A stretch of DNA of 64,000 nucleotides, taken from positions 7,440,001 to 7,504,000 of the forward strand of contig NZ_JANADP010000001.1 in assembly GCF_024199945.1 (NCBI RefSeq). Direction: 5' to 3'. The notes under the pieces were generated by a model. The model was not told the DNA's origin, made no database searches, and saw only the letters and a list, made by a program, of their open reading frames with translations. Made by a program: the position numbers and the translations under genes. The DNA is from Bradyrhizobium sp. CCGUVB4N (GTDB lineage: Bacteria; Pseudomonadota; Alphaproteobacteria; Rhizobiales; Xanthobacteraceae). Every line of letters begins with the position of its first letter. The first letter of the stretch is position 1. Shown piece after piece: positions 1 through 8,425 of the stretch.

Positions 1-223
1 GCACATGCCATTTGCGGTTCAGCCCCTTCGCTACCTCGGCCCAGACTTCGATGTCGAAGCCCGAATAGCCGTCGCCATCCTTGAAGGCAAAGGGCGGGCT
101 GCCGACATTGGAGCCGACGATAAGCTCGGCATCTTCGGCTCTGGCCGGCCAGGACATCGAGATTGCGGGGGCGGCAATCAAACCAAGCTTGATAAAATCG
201 CGACGTTTCACCTTCATCTCCAT
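1..223 (-). CDS. Amino-acid-type ABC transporter substrate-binding protein, N-terminal part (runs off the window)
   Basis: Reading the minus strand from the ATG at 221-223 gives 74 residues before the window edge. The N-terminus carries a twin-arginine signal (KRRDFIKLG) followed by a hydrophobic stretch and an Ala-rich cleavage region, so the protein should be exported folded by Tat. The mature start, with GSNVGSPPFAFKD and then GFDIEVWAEVAKGL, matches the first lobe of family 3 periplasmic binding proteins, which bind amino acids or similar small solutes. The rest of the gene and any permease or ATPase partners lie outside. The ligand cannot be told from this fragment. Confidence 0.75.
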   Translation of the reverse strand, partial: MEMKVKRRDFIKLGLIAAPAISMSWPARAEDAELIVGSNVGSPPFAFKDGDGYSGFDIEVWAEVAKGLNRKWHV

Positions 224-251
224 GGCACGGGTGGGTTCTGGGTTCGGCTCG

Positions 252-1154
252 TCAGGTCGAAATTTTCTCGCATTCGGTCGGCTGTACGACGCCGGAGAGC
301 CAGCAGCCGTCGATGCGCCCATCATCGAGATTGAAGCGGACCTGGATTTCAGACGGACGCTTCATCGCGCGCCCCTGGCGGACCGTGATCGCGCGATCGG
401 AGGCTTCGACCAAACCGTTGGACAGCAGGCCGAACGACAAGGCGGATGCCGCGATGCCGGTCGCTGCATCTTCCGGATACCCCGACGAGCGCGGAAACTG
501 ACGCGCGTCGACGACCTGCCGCTCCCGGTCGGAGATCGCGTAGGGATAGAGTCCGGTGGAGGCGATGCGGGAACACAGCCGCTCGATCCTGTCGAAGTTC
601 GGGTTCAAACCGTCGAGCACCGATACCGATCGCAGCGGAATGAGAGTCTTCACGCGGCTGGTCCGCGCATTCTGGATCGGCAGCGGCGCGATGTCGTCGG
701 AACGGATGCCAAGCACCTCGACAATGTCGGCTCTCACCTGATCGGTATCGGAAAGCGGCTCGACATGGCCTGCGGGCTGCGAGACCTCCACGCAGACGTC
801 CTGTCCTGCCGCCCGCCGGATCCGCGCTTCGACGCGGCCGCTCTTGGTCGAGATCTTCAAGTGATCGCCCGACACTCGGCCGAGCTGCGCGAGCAGCCAG
901 ACGGCGCCCACCGTCGCATGTCCGCACATCGACATTTCGTGGTTGGGGACCCAGAAGCGAAATTCGAAATCGCAATCCGACGCCAAAGGCGCCGGCAGGA
1001 CGAATCCGCTTTCATGGCCGTAGGAGCTCGCCACCTCCTGCATCTGCGCATCCGACATTCCGGCCGCGTCGACGACGATCGGCGCCGGATTGCCGCCGTC
1101 GGGCCCCGCGGCGAACACGCGGACGAATCGAACCTGATGTCTTGACCTGTTCAT
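252..1154 (-). CDS. PhzF family isomerase/epimerase
   Basis: This 300-residue protein has the PhzF fold signatures: an N-terminal GGNPAPIVVDA segment, GHESGFVLP with the conserved catalytic glutamate of the family near residue 48, and CGHATVGAVWLL near residue 90. The second half carries RTSRVKTLIPL and a DAATGIAASAL segment, as expected for the two-domain diaminopimelate-epimerase-like fold. PhzF relatives isomerise small carboxylic acids; only some make phenazines, and no phenazine genes are near, so the substrate is unknown. An in-frame GTG lies directly before the ATG, and I chose the ATG. It sits between a binding-protein gene and an AraC regulator, all on the minus strand. Confidence 0.85.
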   Translation of the reverse strand: MNRSRHQVRFVRVFAAGPDGGNPAPIVVDAAGMSDAQMQEVASSYGHESGFVLPAPLASDCDFEFRFWVPNHEMSMCGHATVGAVWLLAQLGRVSGDHLKISTKSGRVEARIRRAAGQDVCVEVSQPAGHVEPLSDTDQVRADIVEVLGIRSDDIAPLPIQNARTSRVKTLIPLRSVSVLDGLNPNFDRIERLCSRIASTGLYPYAISDRERQVVDARQFPRSSGYPEDAATGIAASALSFGLLSNGLVEASDRAITVRQGRAMKRPSEIQVRFNLDDGRIDGCWLSGVVQPTECEKIST

Positions 1155-1252
1155 CACCCATCCCGGAGCGCGAGGCTCTGACGAGCCGTCACGCAGAATT
1201 CACGCCGGTCAAATTATGACCGCCGCCGGCGGGATGCGTGTCCGAACGGGAC

Positions 1253-2128
1253 CTAAGGTTTGATTGATCGGGCCATGCGCTTGCGGACCTCGCTGGGCGA
1301 GCGGCCGTCGGCCCGACGCATCGCATGAGCGAGAGCGGCACCGCTGTCGAATCCGACCCGGAACGCGATCTCCCCGATGGGAAGATCAGTTCCCGCGAGC
1401 AGCTCACAGGCCCTGTCGAGACGCGCCCGCTGCTGGAATTCCCCGATCGACAGACCGGTGAATTCCCGGAACAAGCGGCTCATATGACGCCGCGACACGC
1501 CAAAACGTGCTTCGAGCGTGTCGAGCGGAATGGTCCGGTCGACATGCCGGGTCAGGTATTGCTTCACGTCCTCGATCAACATCATGCCGTGCTCGCGATG
1601 CGAGGTGCCGGACACGACCTCGCCCGCCATGACTTCGGCGATGCATTGAACCAGCAGCGCCGAGGACAGGCCATGGCGAATGCGCGATTGGCCGTAAGCC
1701 TCTCCTTCGCCCCGAGCCGATAGTTCGTGCAAGGCGCGCAGCCTTGAGGTGCAGCGGAAGAAGCTGGTCGTACGGGTTCGCCTCCGGAATTCGCTCAGCG
1801 AGCCGATCTCTCTCTCAAACCTCTCGAGGATCGGTCCGGTGACATAGAGGGCGATGTGGCTGTGCGCTCCGATGCCGGCCCTGGTTTCGTGGGCGCGGTC
1901 GGGCGGCACGACCGCGAAGCGATCCTGAGACAGCCACGTCCCCGCGCGCTGGCCTTCGTGCTTGAGCTCGATCGTTCCGCGGTTCGGCAGGATGAACATC
2001 AGGCAATCATGCCAGTGCCACGGCATGGCGTATTCGCCGCTGCCGACCAGGGCCGCGTACTCATTGTCAGCAGCAACCAGGCGACCTGGATCTGCCGTTC
2101 CGCGGAGCTGATCAAATGATCTCAGCAT
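1253..2128 (-). CDS. AraC family transcriptional regulator (cupin N-terminus)
   Basis: About 291 residues. The N-terminal half has a cupin-like pattern (MPWHWHDCLMFILPNRG, then an RFAVVPPDRAHETRA stretch), typical of effector-sensing AraC proteins. The C-terminal hundred residues hold two helix-turn-helix motifs: LDTLEARFGVSRRHMSRLFREF and IGEIAFRVGFDSGAALAHAMRR. An upstream in-frame TTG at 2138-2140 is the alternative start; neither has a strong ribosome site. The gene is divergent from the oligopeptide-type binding protein at 2289, with about 160 bases between them, so it may control that gene, or phzF downstream on its own strand. This is inference from position. Confidence 0.85.
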   Translation of the reverse strand: MLRSFDQLRGTADPGRLVAADNEYAALVGSGEYAMPWHWHDCLMFILPNRGTIELKHEGQRAGTWLSQDRFAVVPPDRAHETRAGIGAHSHIALYVTGPILERFEREIGSLSEFRRRTRTTSFFRCTSRLRALHELSARGEGEAYGQSRIRHGLSSALLVQCIAEVMAGEVVSGTSHREHGMMLIEDVKQYLTRHVDRTIPLDTLEARFGVSRRHMSRLFREFTGLSIGEFQQRARLDRACELLAGTDLPIGEIAFRVGFDSGAALAHAMRRADGRSPSEVRKRMARSIKP

Positions 2129-2288
2129 GTCGATGCCCAAATTTGACGGCCGGAGCCTAGCAGTCTTTGACCTGCATGCCCACCGCCTGCGTCATCTTTG
2201 ACGCCACGGGGCCCTAAATCCTGGGCTACAGTGCATGTAAATTGCATGGCCGGCGGCGACTTTTCTTCTGAGAGGTGGAGGTCATCTG

Positions 2289-4076
2289 ATGGACGACAAG
2301 GACATCCGCGGCCTGGTGGCCGAGGTGCAGCAGGGCACGCTCTCGCGACGCGCGTTCATCCGGACCATGGCTGCGGTCGGGATCGCAGCTCCGCTCGCGA
2401 GCCAGATCCTGCTCTGGAACGACGTGGCGATGGCGGATGCCACGCTGGCCTACAAGCCGACCAAGGCCGGCGGCGGCGGTCCGCTCAAGCTCCTGCTCTG
2501 GCAGGCTCCAACGCTGCTCAATCCGCATTTCGCGCTCGGCACCAAGGACCAGGTCGCCTCGCGCGTCTTCTTCGAGCCGCTGGCCGGCTGGGACAAGGAA
2601 GGCAACCTGATCCCCTGCCTCGCCGCCGAGGTGCCGACCAAGGCGAATGGCGGTCTCTCCACCGACGGCACCACCGTGATCTGGAAACTGAAGCAGGGCG
2701 TGCGATGGCATGACGGCAAGCCCTTCACCGCCGACGATGTTGTCTTCACCTGGCAATACGCCGCGGATCTCGCCACTGCCGCCTACACCACGGGCTCCTA
2801 TCAGAACATCACGGTCGAGAAGATCGACGATCACACCGTCAAGGTCACCTTCAAGGCTCCGACCCCGTTCTGGGCCGACCCCTTCGTCGGCTCGGTCGGC
2901 CAGATCCTGCCGAAGCATCATTTCGGCGAATATATCGGCGCGAAATCCCGCGATGCACCGGGTAATCTGAAGCCGGTCGGCACCGGTCCGTACAAATTCG
3001 TCGAGTTCAAGCCGGGCGATCTGGTCCGGGCCGAACGCAATCCCGACTATCACGTGAAGAACCAGCCGTATTTCGATACGTTCGAGATCAAGGGTGGCGG
3101 CGATGCGGTCTCCGCGGCGCGCGCCGTGCTGCAGACCGGAGAATACGACTACGCCTGGAACCTGCTGGTGGAGGACGAGATCCTCAAGCGCATGGAGACC
3201 GGCGGCAAAGGCAAGGTGGAGTTCACAATATCCGGCGGCGTCGAGTTCATCATCCTCAACACGACCGACCCGTGGACCGAGGTCGACAGCGAACGCTCCA
3301 GCGCCAAGACCAAGCATCCGACGCTGTCCGATCCGGCGGTGCGCCGGGCGCTCAATCTGCTGATCGACCGCGACGGGATCCAGAAATTCATCTACGGTCG
3401 CGGTGCCGTCGCAACCGCAAGCTTCGTCAACCAGCCGGGTCGGTTCAAGTCGAGCAAGCTGAACTTCGAGTTCAATATCGACAAGGCGAACAAGATCCTC
3501 GACGAGGCCGGCTGGAAGATGGGCGCGGACGGCATCCGCGAGAAGGACGGCAAGAAGCTCAAATACGTATTCCAGACCTCGATCAACGCGCCACGGCAAA
3601 AGACCCAGGCCATCATCAAGCAGGCTTGCCAGAAGGCCGGCATCGAGATCGAGCTCAAATCGGTCACCGCGTCGGTGTTCTTCTCCTCCGACGTCGGCAA
3701 CCCCGACACCTATTCGAAATTCTATTGCGACATCGAGATGTACAACACGACGATGCCGCAGCCCGATCCGGAGCGGTTCCTGAACCAGTGCGTCTCCTGG
3801 GAGATCGCCAACAAGGACAACAAATGGCTCGGTCGCAACGTCTCGCGCTGGTCCGATCCCGAGGCCGACAAGGCTTACAAGGCCGCGCAACAGGAGCTCG
3901 ACCCGGTCAAGCGCGCCGCGCTGCTGATCAAGGTCAATGAGATCTTCTGCGAGGCCAACGTGTTCCTGCCGCTGCTCTCGCGCTACATCGTCGGTGGCGC
4001 CGTCAACAACCTCATGACCGACATCTCGGGGTGGGACGTCACGACGTGGAATGTGGCGAGCTGGTATCGGAGCTGA
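2289..4076 (+). CDS. Peptide/nickel-type (family 5) ABC transporter substrate-binding protein, Tat-exported
   Basis: 595 residues, a usual length for family 5 binding proteins. A GGAGG ribosome site precedes the ATG. The N-terminus has a Tat signal (SRRAFIRTMAAVG) ahead of a hydrophobic region ending near residue 45. The mature protein shows the family signatures: an FEPLAGWDKEGNLIPCLAAE region, then WKLKQGVRWHDGKPFTADDVVFT, then GTGPYKFVEFKPGD. It binds peptides or other solutes in the periplasm for an ABC importer. No permease or ATPase gene adjoins it, so it is an orphan here. Its last 38 bases overlap the 3' end of the convergent AraC gene. Confidence 0.9.
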   Translation: MDDKDIRGLVAEVQQGTLSRRAFIRTMAAVGIAAPLASQILLWNDVAMADATLAYKPTKAGGGGPLKLLLWQAPTLLNPHFALGTKDQVASRVFFEPLAGWDKEGNLIPCLAAEVPTKANGGLSTDGTTVIWKLKQGVRWHDGKPFTADDVVFTWQYAADLATAAYTTGSYQNITVEKIDDHTVKVTFKAPTPFWADPFVGSVGQILPKHHFGEYIGAKSRDAPGNLKPVGTGPYKFVEFKPGDLVRAERNPDYHVKNQPYFDTFEIKGGGDAVSAARAVLQTGEYDYAWNLLVEDEILKRMETGGKGKVEFTISGGVEFIILNTTDPWTEVDSERSSAKTKHPTLSDPAVRRALNLLIDRDGIQKFIYGRGAVATASFVNQPGRFKSSKLNFEFNIDKANKILDEAGWKMGADGIREKDGKKLKYVFQTSINAPRQKTQAIIKQACQKAGIEIELKSVTASVFFSSDVGNPDTYSKFYCDIEMYNTTMPQPDPERFLNQCVSWEIANKDNKWLGRNVSRWSDPEADKAYKAAQQELDPVKRAALLIKVNEIFCEANVFLPLLSRYIVGGAVNNLMTDISGWDVTTWNVASWYRS

Positions 4077-5019
4077 CCGCGACCGGCTGGGCACCCGGCT
4101 CCATTCTCAGCGCGCCGGGTCGCATGCCGTATTTGCGCATGATGGCTTTGCTGAGGGCGCTCTCGGACGCGTACCCGATTTCATCCGCGATCTTCGCGAT
4201 CGGATCGGACGTGCCGGCCAGCCGTTTGCGCGCGATCGCCAGTCGCAGATCGGACAGGAACGTCATCGGCGCGACGCCCGCGCGCTTCTGAAAGGCCCGC
4301 ACCAGCGTTGCGCGCGAGGCGATGGCCACCGCCGCCATCTCGTCGAGCGTCCAGTCGCGGGCGAGATCACCGAGGATCGCCAGCACGACGCGGGCCGTCG
4401 TACGGTCCTGCAGAAGCGAAAGCGTCCCATGGCTGGAAGCCTGCTCCGTCAGATGGTCGCGGAGCATCATGACGAACAGGGCTCTGGCGAGATCAGCCGC
4501 GACCATCTCCGATCCGGCCTTTGCTGCGTCGAGCTCTTCGCGGATGTCGAGCAACAGGCGCCGAAACCTTTCCAGCAACGGCTCTCCTGCGGTGCGCAGG
4601 ATGATCTCGTCGGGAAGAGCCGCGATCAGCGGATTCTCGAGCGAGGTTTCGAACAGGAAGCGGCCGCAGAGCAGCTCGGTATCGACCGCAGCGTCCACCA
4701 TCGTGCGCTGGCGGATACCGTTTCGAGTCTCGGTCGAAACCCGCCCTGCAGCGCCCCTCACTTCGCTTCGCATCAGATGACTATCACCGTGCGGCAGCAG
4801 GAGAATATCGCCGGCCTCCAGCCTCTGCGGACCCAGCCCTGGCCTCTCAACCACGCAGGCGCCGCGCGTCACCATATGGAATTGCGCCCATCCCCGGCCG
4901 TTCGGCGCGTGCAGTGACTCCCAGCTGCCACCGAACCTGCAGGAATCGTCGATCACGGGGCGGATCCTGAACAGCGGCACCATCGCATTCAACAATTCGG
5001 CTGCTCCAGCCTCCGACAT
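4039..5019 (-). CDS. AraC family transcriptional regulator
   Basis: 326 residues from the ATG at 5017-5019, which has an AAGGAG ribosome site; a longer open frame upstream is not needed. The N-terminal cupin-like domain contains LEAGDILLLPHGDSHLMRS. The C-terminal AraC domain shows WTLDEMAAVAIASRATLVRAFQK and PIAKIADEIGYASESALSKAIMRKYGMRPGALR, both DNA-reading helices. It is divergent from the AhpD-like gene at 5123, about 100 bases away, an arrangement usual for a regulator and its target. Its end overlaps the convergent binding-protein gene by 38 bases. Confidence 0.9.
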   Translation of the reverse strand: MSEAGAAELLNAMVPLFRIRPVIDDSCRFGGSWESLHAPNGRGWAQFHMVTRGACVVERPGLGPQRLEAGDILLLPHGDSHLMRSEVRGAAGRVSTETRNGIRQRTMVDAAVDTELLCGRFLFETSLENPLIAALPDEIILRTAGEPLLERFRRLLLDIREELDAAKAGSEMVAADLARALFVMMLRDHLTEQASSHGTLSLLQDRTTARVVLAILGDLARDWTLDEMAAVAIASRATLVRAFQKRAGVAPMTFLSDLRLAIARKRLAGTSDPIAKIADEIGYASESALSKAIMRKYGMRPGALRMEPGAQPVAVSSDTSSPHSTS

Positions 5020-5122
5020 TCGCACTCCTTGATCCGCCCGGACATATGTTCGAGCCGCCCGGCCATGTCCCGGCGCGGCAAGCGCGGGCACTCTAGCGGA
5101 CAGAACACCGATGGAGGTTAAC

Positions 5123-5461
5123 ATGGCCATGCTCGACTGGAACACCTACCGCCGCCAGGTCGTCGCCGGCGTCGGCGAGATTGGAAAGCTGTCCCCGGAG
5201 ACGGTCAAGGGCTACGCGACGCTGAGCGGCGCGGGCGCCAAGACCGCTCACCTCGACGCAAAGACGCGCGAGCTGATCGCGCTCGCCGTCGCCATCAGCC
5301 TGCGCTGCGACGGCTGTATCACCGTCCATGCCGCCGAAGCGAAGAAGCACGGCGCGACCGAAGGCGAGCTGGCCGAAGCGCTCGGCACCGCGATCTCGGT
5401 CAATGCCGGCGCAGCACTCGTCTATTCGACCCGTGCGCACGAGGCCTTCAAGGAAGCTTGA
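5123..5461 (+). CDS. Carboxymuconolactone decarboxylase / AhpD-like protein
   Basis: 112 residues from the ATG at 5123, which sits a few bases after a GGAGG; an ATG twelve bases earlier overlaps that ribosome site and is less likely. The motif RCDGCITVHAAEAKKHGA is the CxxC plus histidine centre of AhpD-like peroxidase and disulfide-reductase domains. Members act as small helical oligomers in peroxide defence or as gamma-carboxymuconolactone decarboxylases; the CxxC favours the redox group. It lies divergent to an AraC regulator and is followed by a strong hairpin, so it is probably a single-gene transcript. Confidence 0.88.
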   Translation: MAMLDWNTYRRQVVAGVGEIGKLSPETVKGYATLSGAGAKTAHLDAKTRELIALAVAISLRCDGCITVHAAEAKKHGATEGELAEALGTAISVNAGAALVYSTRAHEAFKEA

Positions 5462-5470
5462 ACAGCCGAC

Positions 5471-5498
5471 AGGAGTGAGCGCGCCAACGCTCACTCCT
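5471..5498 (+). terminator. Hairpin after the AhpD-like gene
   Basis: An 11-base perfect stem (AGGAGTGAGCG with CGCTCACTCCT) closes a six-base loop, 10 bases after the stop codon. The following TTCTAAC is a weak U-tract, so it may end transcription inefficiently. Confidence 0.6.
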
Positions 5499-5599
5499 TC
5501 TAACACAACCTAACATGCAATCGTCGCGGCCTGCGGTAAATCTCGCCGCGTGATCGCGATCGGGATTTCCAAAAAACACGATTATCGATGGGAGATCAT

Positions 5600-6871
5600 A
5601 TGACGTCCAAGACGCCAATCGAGTTGTTGTCCCGGCCTGCGAACATGTCGCGCCGTGGCTTCGTCGGAGGTTTGTCGGCGGGCATTTTGAGCGTGGCGGC
5701 GACCGAAGCGGCCAATGCGGAAACGCTGGCCGACGTTCCCGATCGCGGCCCAGGCGCTGATCTCAGCGCACACAGCGAGCGCTCCCGCTTCGCCAAGATC
5801 GACCGTATCCCGGAGGCGACGCCGGGCAAGCGTAACATCGATCCCAGCGATGCCATCAATTCCAAGACGCCGCATCAAAAGCTGGTCGGCAACATCACAC
5901 CGACCGATCTGCATTACGAGCGCAGCCATTCCGGCGTACCCGACATCGATCCAGTGCAACACCGGCTACTGATCCACGGCATGGTCGGCAAGCCGCTGGT
6001 TTTCAGCGTCGACGATCTCAAGCGGATGCCGTCGATCTCGCGCGTGGTCTTCATCGAATGCACCGGCAATGGCTGGGAGAACTGGAAGAAGGCCGATCCG
6101 GACTTGACGGTGCAGAACACGCACGGCCTGGTCAGCACCAACGAATGGACCGGCGTACCGCTCAAATTCCTGATCGACCTTGTCGCCAAGGACAAGGGCT
6201 CGACCTGGATGCTGGCCGAAGGCGGCGACGGCGCCGGCGTCGACCGCAGCATTCCCCTCACCGACGAGATCGTGAACGAGGCCTTCGTCGCCTACGGCCA
6301 GAACGGCGAGCCGCTCAGGCCCGCGCATGGCTTTCCGATGCGGCTGGTGATGCCGGGTTTCGAAGGCAACCTCAACATCAAATGGCTGCGCCGCCTCAAG
6401 TTCGGCAGCGCGCCCTGGATGACGCGCTGGGAGACTGCGCGCTATACGCAGCTGCTCGCCGACGGCAAGGCGCGGCAATTCCAGCTGCGGATGGACACCA
6501 ACTCCGTCATCACCCAGCCCTCGGGCATGATGCAGATCCAGCCGGGCTACAATCGCATCTCGGGCTTGGCCTGGAGCGGCCATGGCAAGATCGCTGAGGT
6601 CGAGATCTCGACCGACGGCGGCAAGACCTGGACCCAGGCGCAATTGAGCCAGCCGGTATTGTCCAAGGCCCAGGTCCGTTTCCAGATGGATTGGGTCTGG
6701 GACGGCAAGCCGACCACGATCGTGAGCCGTTCGACCGACGAGCAGGGCAACGTTCAGCCGGACCGAAACTCCTTCATCGCGGCGATGGGGACCAACGCAC
6801 TGTTTCACTACAACGCCCAGCAGACCTGGAGCATCGACGAGGCCGGGAGGGTTCGCAATGTCCTCGCATAA
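5600..6871 (+). CDS. soxC: SoxC-type sulfite dehydrogenase, molybdenum subunit
   Basis: About 423 residues. A Tat signal (MSRRGFVGGL) marks export of a cofactor-loaded protein. FIECTGNGWENW, near residue 155, holds the cysteine that ligates molybdenum in sulfite-oxidase-fold enzymes. GDGAGVDRSIPL and the GFPMRLVMPGFEGNLNIKWLRRL segment are also typical of the SoxC subgroup, and the C-terminal part has the Ig-like dimerisation domain (AEVEISTDGGKTWTQA). It would oxidise sulfite or sulfane sulfur in the periplasm and pass electrons to the cytochrome encoded next, whose start overlaps its end by 14 bases. The ATG at 5600 follows GGGAGA; an ATG at 5588 is the alternative. No other sox genes are in the window. 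Confidence 0.88.
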   Translation: MTSKTPIELLSRPANMSRRGFVGGLSAGILSVAATEAANAETLADVPDRGPGADLSAHSERSRFAKIDRIPEATPGKRNIDPSDAINSKTPHQKLVGNITPTDLHYERSHSGVPDIDPVQHRLLIHGMVGKPLVFSVDDLKRMPSISRVVFIECTGNGWENWKKADPDLTVQNTHGLVSTNEWTGVPLKFLIDLVAKDKGSTWMLAEGGDGAGVDRSIPLTDEIVNEAFVAYGQNGEPLRPAHGFPMRLVMPGFEGNLNIKWLRRLKFGSAPWMTRWETARYTQLLADGKARQFQLRMDTNSVITQPSGMMQIQPGYNRISGLAWSGHGKIAEVEISTDGGKTWTQAQLSQPVLSKAQVRFQMDWVWDGKPTTIVSRSTDEQGNVQPDRNSFIAAMGTNALFHYNAQQTWSIDEAGRVRNVLA

Positions 6872-7403
6872 GCGACTTATCACCGGCGTGCTCGCGATCG
6901 GCCTGCTCGCGTCCCCCGTCTTTGCTTTCGACTTCGGTCGTCCGGCAACGCCGGATGAAATCAAGCTGTGGGACATCGATGTCGGGCCTGACGGCAAGGG
7001 CCTGCCTGACGGCAGCGGCACAGTCGTGCAAGGCAAGCAGGTGTTTTCGGATTATTGCTCGGCTTGTCACGGCGAGAACGGCCAGGGCGGCATTAAGGAT
7101 CGTTTGGCCGGCGGACAGGGCACGCTCGCCTCCAATATGCCGGTCAAGACTGTCGGCAGCTTCTGGCCCTACGCAACGACGCTGTTCGATTACATCCATC
7201 GCGCGATGCCATATCCGACGCCGGGATCGCTTGGCACCGACGAGACCTATGCCGTTACCGCCTACATCCTGAGCCTGAACGGCATCATTCCCGCCGACGG
7301 CAAGGTCGACAAGGACAGTCTGCCGAAGATCAGGATGCCCAATCGCGACGGCTTCGTTCCGGAACCGGAATTCGACCCGGCCCGATTGTTCCACAAGAAG
7401 TGA
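6858..7403 (+). CDS. SoxD-like monohaem cytochrome c
   Basis: 181 residues with a Sec signal peptide (cleavage near VFAFD). One haem-binding motif, CSACH, is at residues 67-71, and the following VKTVGSFWPYATTLFDYIHRAMPY segment is characteristic of SoxD-type cytochromes, with a methionine that may be the sixth ligand. Classical SoxD is about twice as long with two haems; this is the short one-haem form. It overlaps soxC by 14 bases, so the two are translationally coupled and very likely form one complex that feeds electrons to the respiratory chain. Confidence 0.85.
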   Translation: MSSHKRLITGVLAIGLLASPVFAFDFGRPATPDEIKLWDIDVGPDGKGLPDGSGTVVQGKQVFSDYCSACHGENGQGGIKDRLAGGQGTLASNMPVKTVGSFWPYATTLFDYIHRAMPYPTPGSLGTDETYAVTAYILSLNGIIPADGKVDKDSLPKIRMPNRDGFVPEPEFDPARLFHKK

Positions 7404-7413
7404 GCGCGCGATC

Positions 7414-7884
7414 ATGAGGCTTTCCGCGCTGGTCAAAATCATCGCGCTGGTTGCAGCGATATGTTCATGGGAGACACAGGCCATGGCTACGGACGGACTC
7501 ATCACCATCAAGAGCAATTTTGGCCCCGCGGACACGATGAAGCGGCTCGAGGCCGAGGTGAAGGCCAAGGGCCTCACCGTGTTTGCCCATGTCGATCACG
7601 CCGCCGGTGCGGCCGCCGTCGACCTGAAGCTACGGCCGACTGATCTTCTCATCTTCGGCAACGCCAAGGGTGGGACGCCGTTGATGCAACAGGCGCAGAC
7701 CGTCGGCATCGACCTGCCGCTGAAGGCGCTGGTTTGGCAGGACGAGCAAGGCGCGACCTGGCTGTCCTACAACGATCCGGCCTATCTCGCCGGCCGTCAT
7801 GGCGTTGGCGAAGCGGCCAAGGCGGCCGTCACCGCGATGACGGGAGCGCTGCATGCCATCGCGACCAAGGCCACCACGCCATAG
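7414..7884 (+). CDS. DUF302 domain periplasmic protein
   Basis: 156 residues with an N-terminal hydrophobic segment and a likely Sec cleavage after AMA (near residue 25). The body matches the DUF302 pattern: a repeating ADTMKRLEAEVKAKGLTVF start, HVDHAAGA, then LLIFGNAKGGTPLMQQAQTVGIDLPLKALVW. The family's function is unsettled; it often occurs with redox or sulfur genes. It starts 10 bases after the SoxD-like gene and is probably in the same operon. Confidence 0.8.
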   Translation: MRLSALVKIIALVAAICSWETQAMATDGLITIKSNFGPADTMKRLEAEVKAKGLTVFAHVDHAAGAAAVDLKLRPTDLLIFGNAKGGTPLMQQAQTVGIDLPLKALVWQDEQGATWLSYNDPAYLAGRHGVGEAAKAAVTAMTGALHAIATKATTP

Positions 7885-7924
7885 CGCGGCCGCCGCCGCT
7901 GCCCTCGCGCTCCAGGAGAGGCCC

Positions 7925-8266
7925 ATGACCGGCACAGACAATCAGCCGACCGCACCATCCAGCCCCGGAGGCGGCAAGCTCGCCAGATGGGTCGTCATCG
8001 CGGTGCTGTCCGCACTGCTCATCGCCGCTTGCATTCTCGGTTATCTCGGCTGGACCAGCACGGACACCAAGGTGCCGGAGGCCGGTTACGTCGCGCTGGT
8101 GTTCGGCGTCGTGTTCTCGCTGGTCGTCGGCGCCGGCCTGATGGCACTGGTGTTCTACAGCAGCCGCAAGGGCTACGACGAACCGGTGGTGCTGATCCAG
8201 GAATCGGAAGGTGAATCGGAGGGCGAACCGGAGAGCGATCCGGACGATGAACGCGGCCCGCGCTAA
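7925..8266 (+). CDS. Small two-helix membrane protein of unknown function
   Basis: 113 residues from an ATG that follows GGAGAGGCCC. Two membrane segments can be seen: WVVIAVLSALLIAACILGYLGW and YVALVFGVVFSLVVGAGLMALVFY, which are separated by about 15 residues. The C-terminal tail is highly acidic, rich in Glu-Ser-Glu repeats. I do not recognise a family. The 40-base spacing after the DUF302 gene and shared strand suggest it closes the soxCD operon, perhaps as a membrane anchor for the redox pair, which is only a guess. Confidence 0.7.
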   Translation: MTGTDNQPTAPSSPGGGKLARWVVIAVLSALLIAACILGYLGWTSTDTKVPEAGYVALVFGVVFSLVVGAGLMALVFYSSRKGYDEPVVLIQESEGESEGEPESDPDDERGPR

Positions 8267-8361
8267 CGACACATGATCGCCGCGCGGAACTGGGCTGCGC
8301 TGCCGTCTCTTGGACTCCAGCCGTTTGACAGGCTAGTTCTGGCTTGATCCGGAATGCTGAG

Positions 8362-8391
8362 AAGGCCTCGGTGTCAATCGAGGCCTTTTTT
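8362..8391 (+). terminator. Rho-independent terminator
   Basis: A nine-base stem (AAGGCCTCG with CGAGGCCTT) closes an eight-base loop and runs into a T tract, a classical intrinsic terminator. It sits about 95 bases after the membrane-protein gene and only about 35 bases before the ABC permease, so it separates the soxCD operon from the permease pair or marks a junction. Confidence 0.85.
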
Positions 8392-8425
8392 CGTGCCCGG
8401 GGGTGTCCCGCTGCAATTGTCTGAA

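Noticed and set aside
81..1145. A 354-codon plus-strand open frame
   Set aside because: It mirrors the PhzF and first binding-protein genes; its product is Arg/Asp-rich without any family pattern.
2226..4094. A 622-codon minus-strand open frame
   Set aside because: Exact shadow of the family 5 binding-protein gene; high-GC coding DNA often opens the opposite frame.
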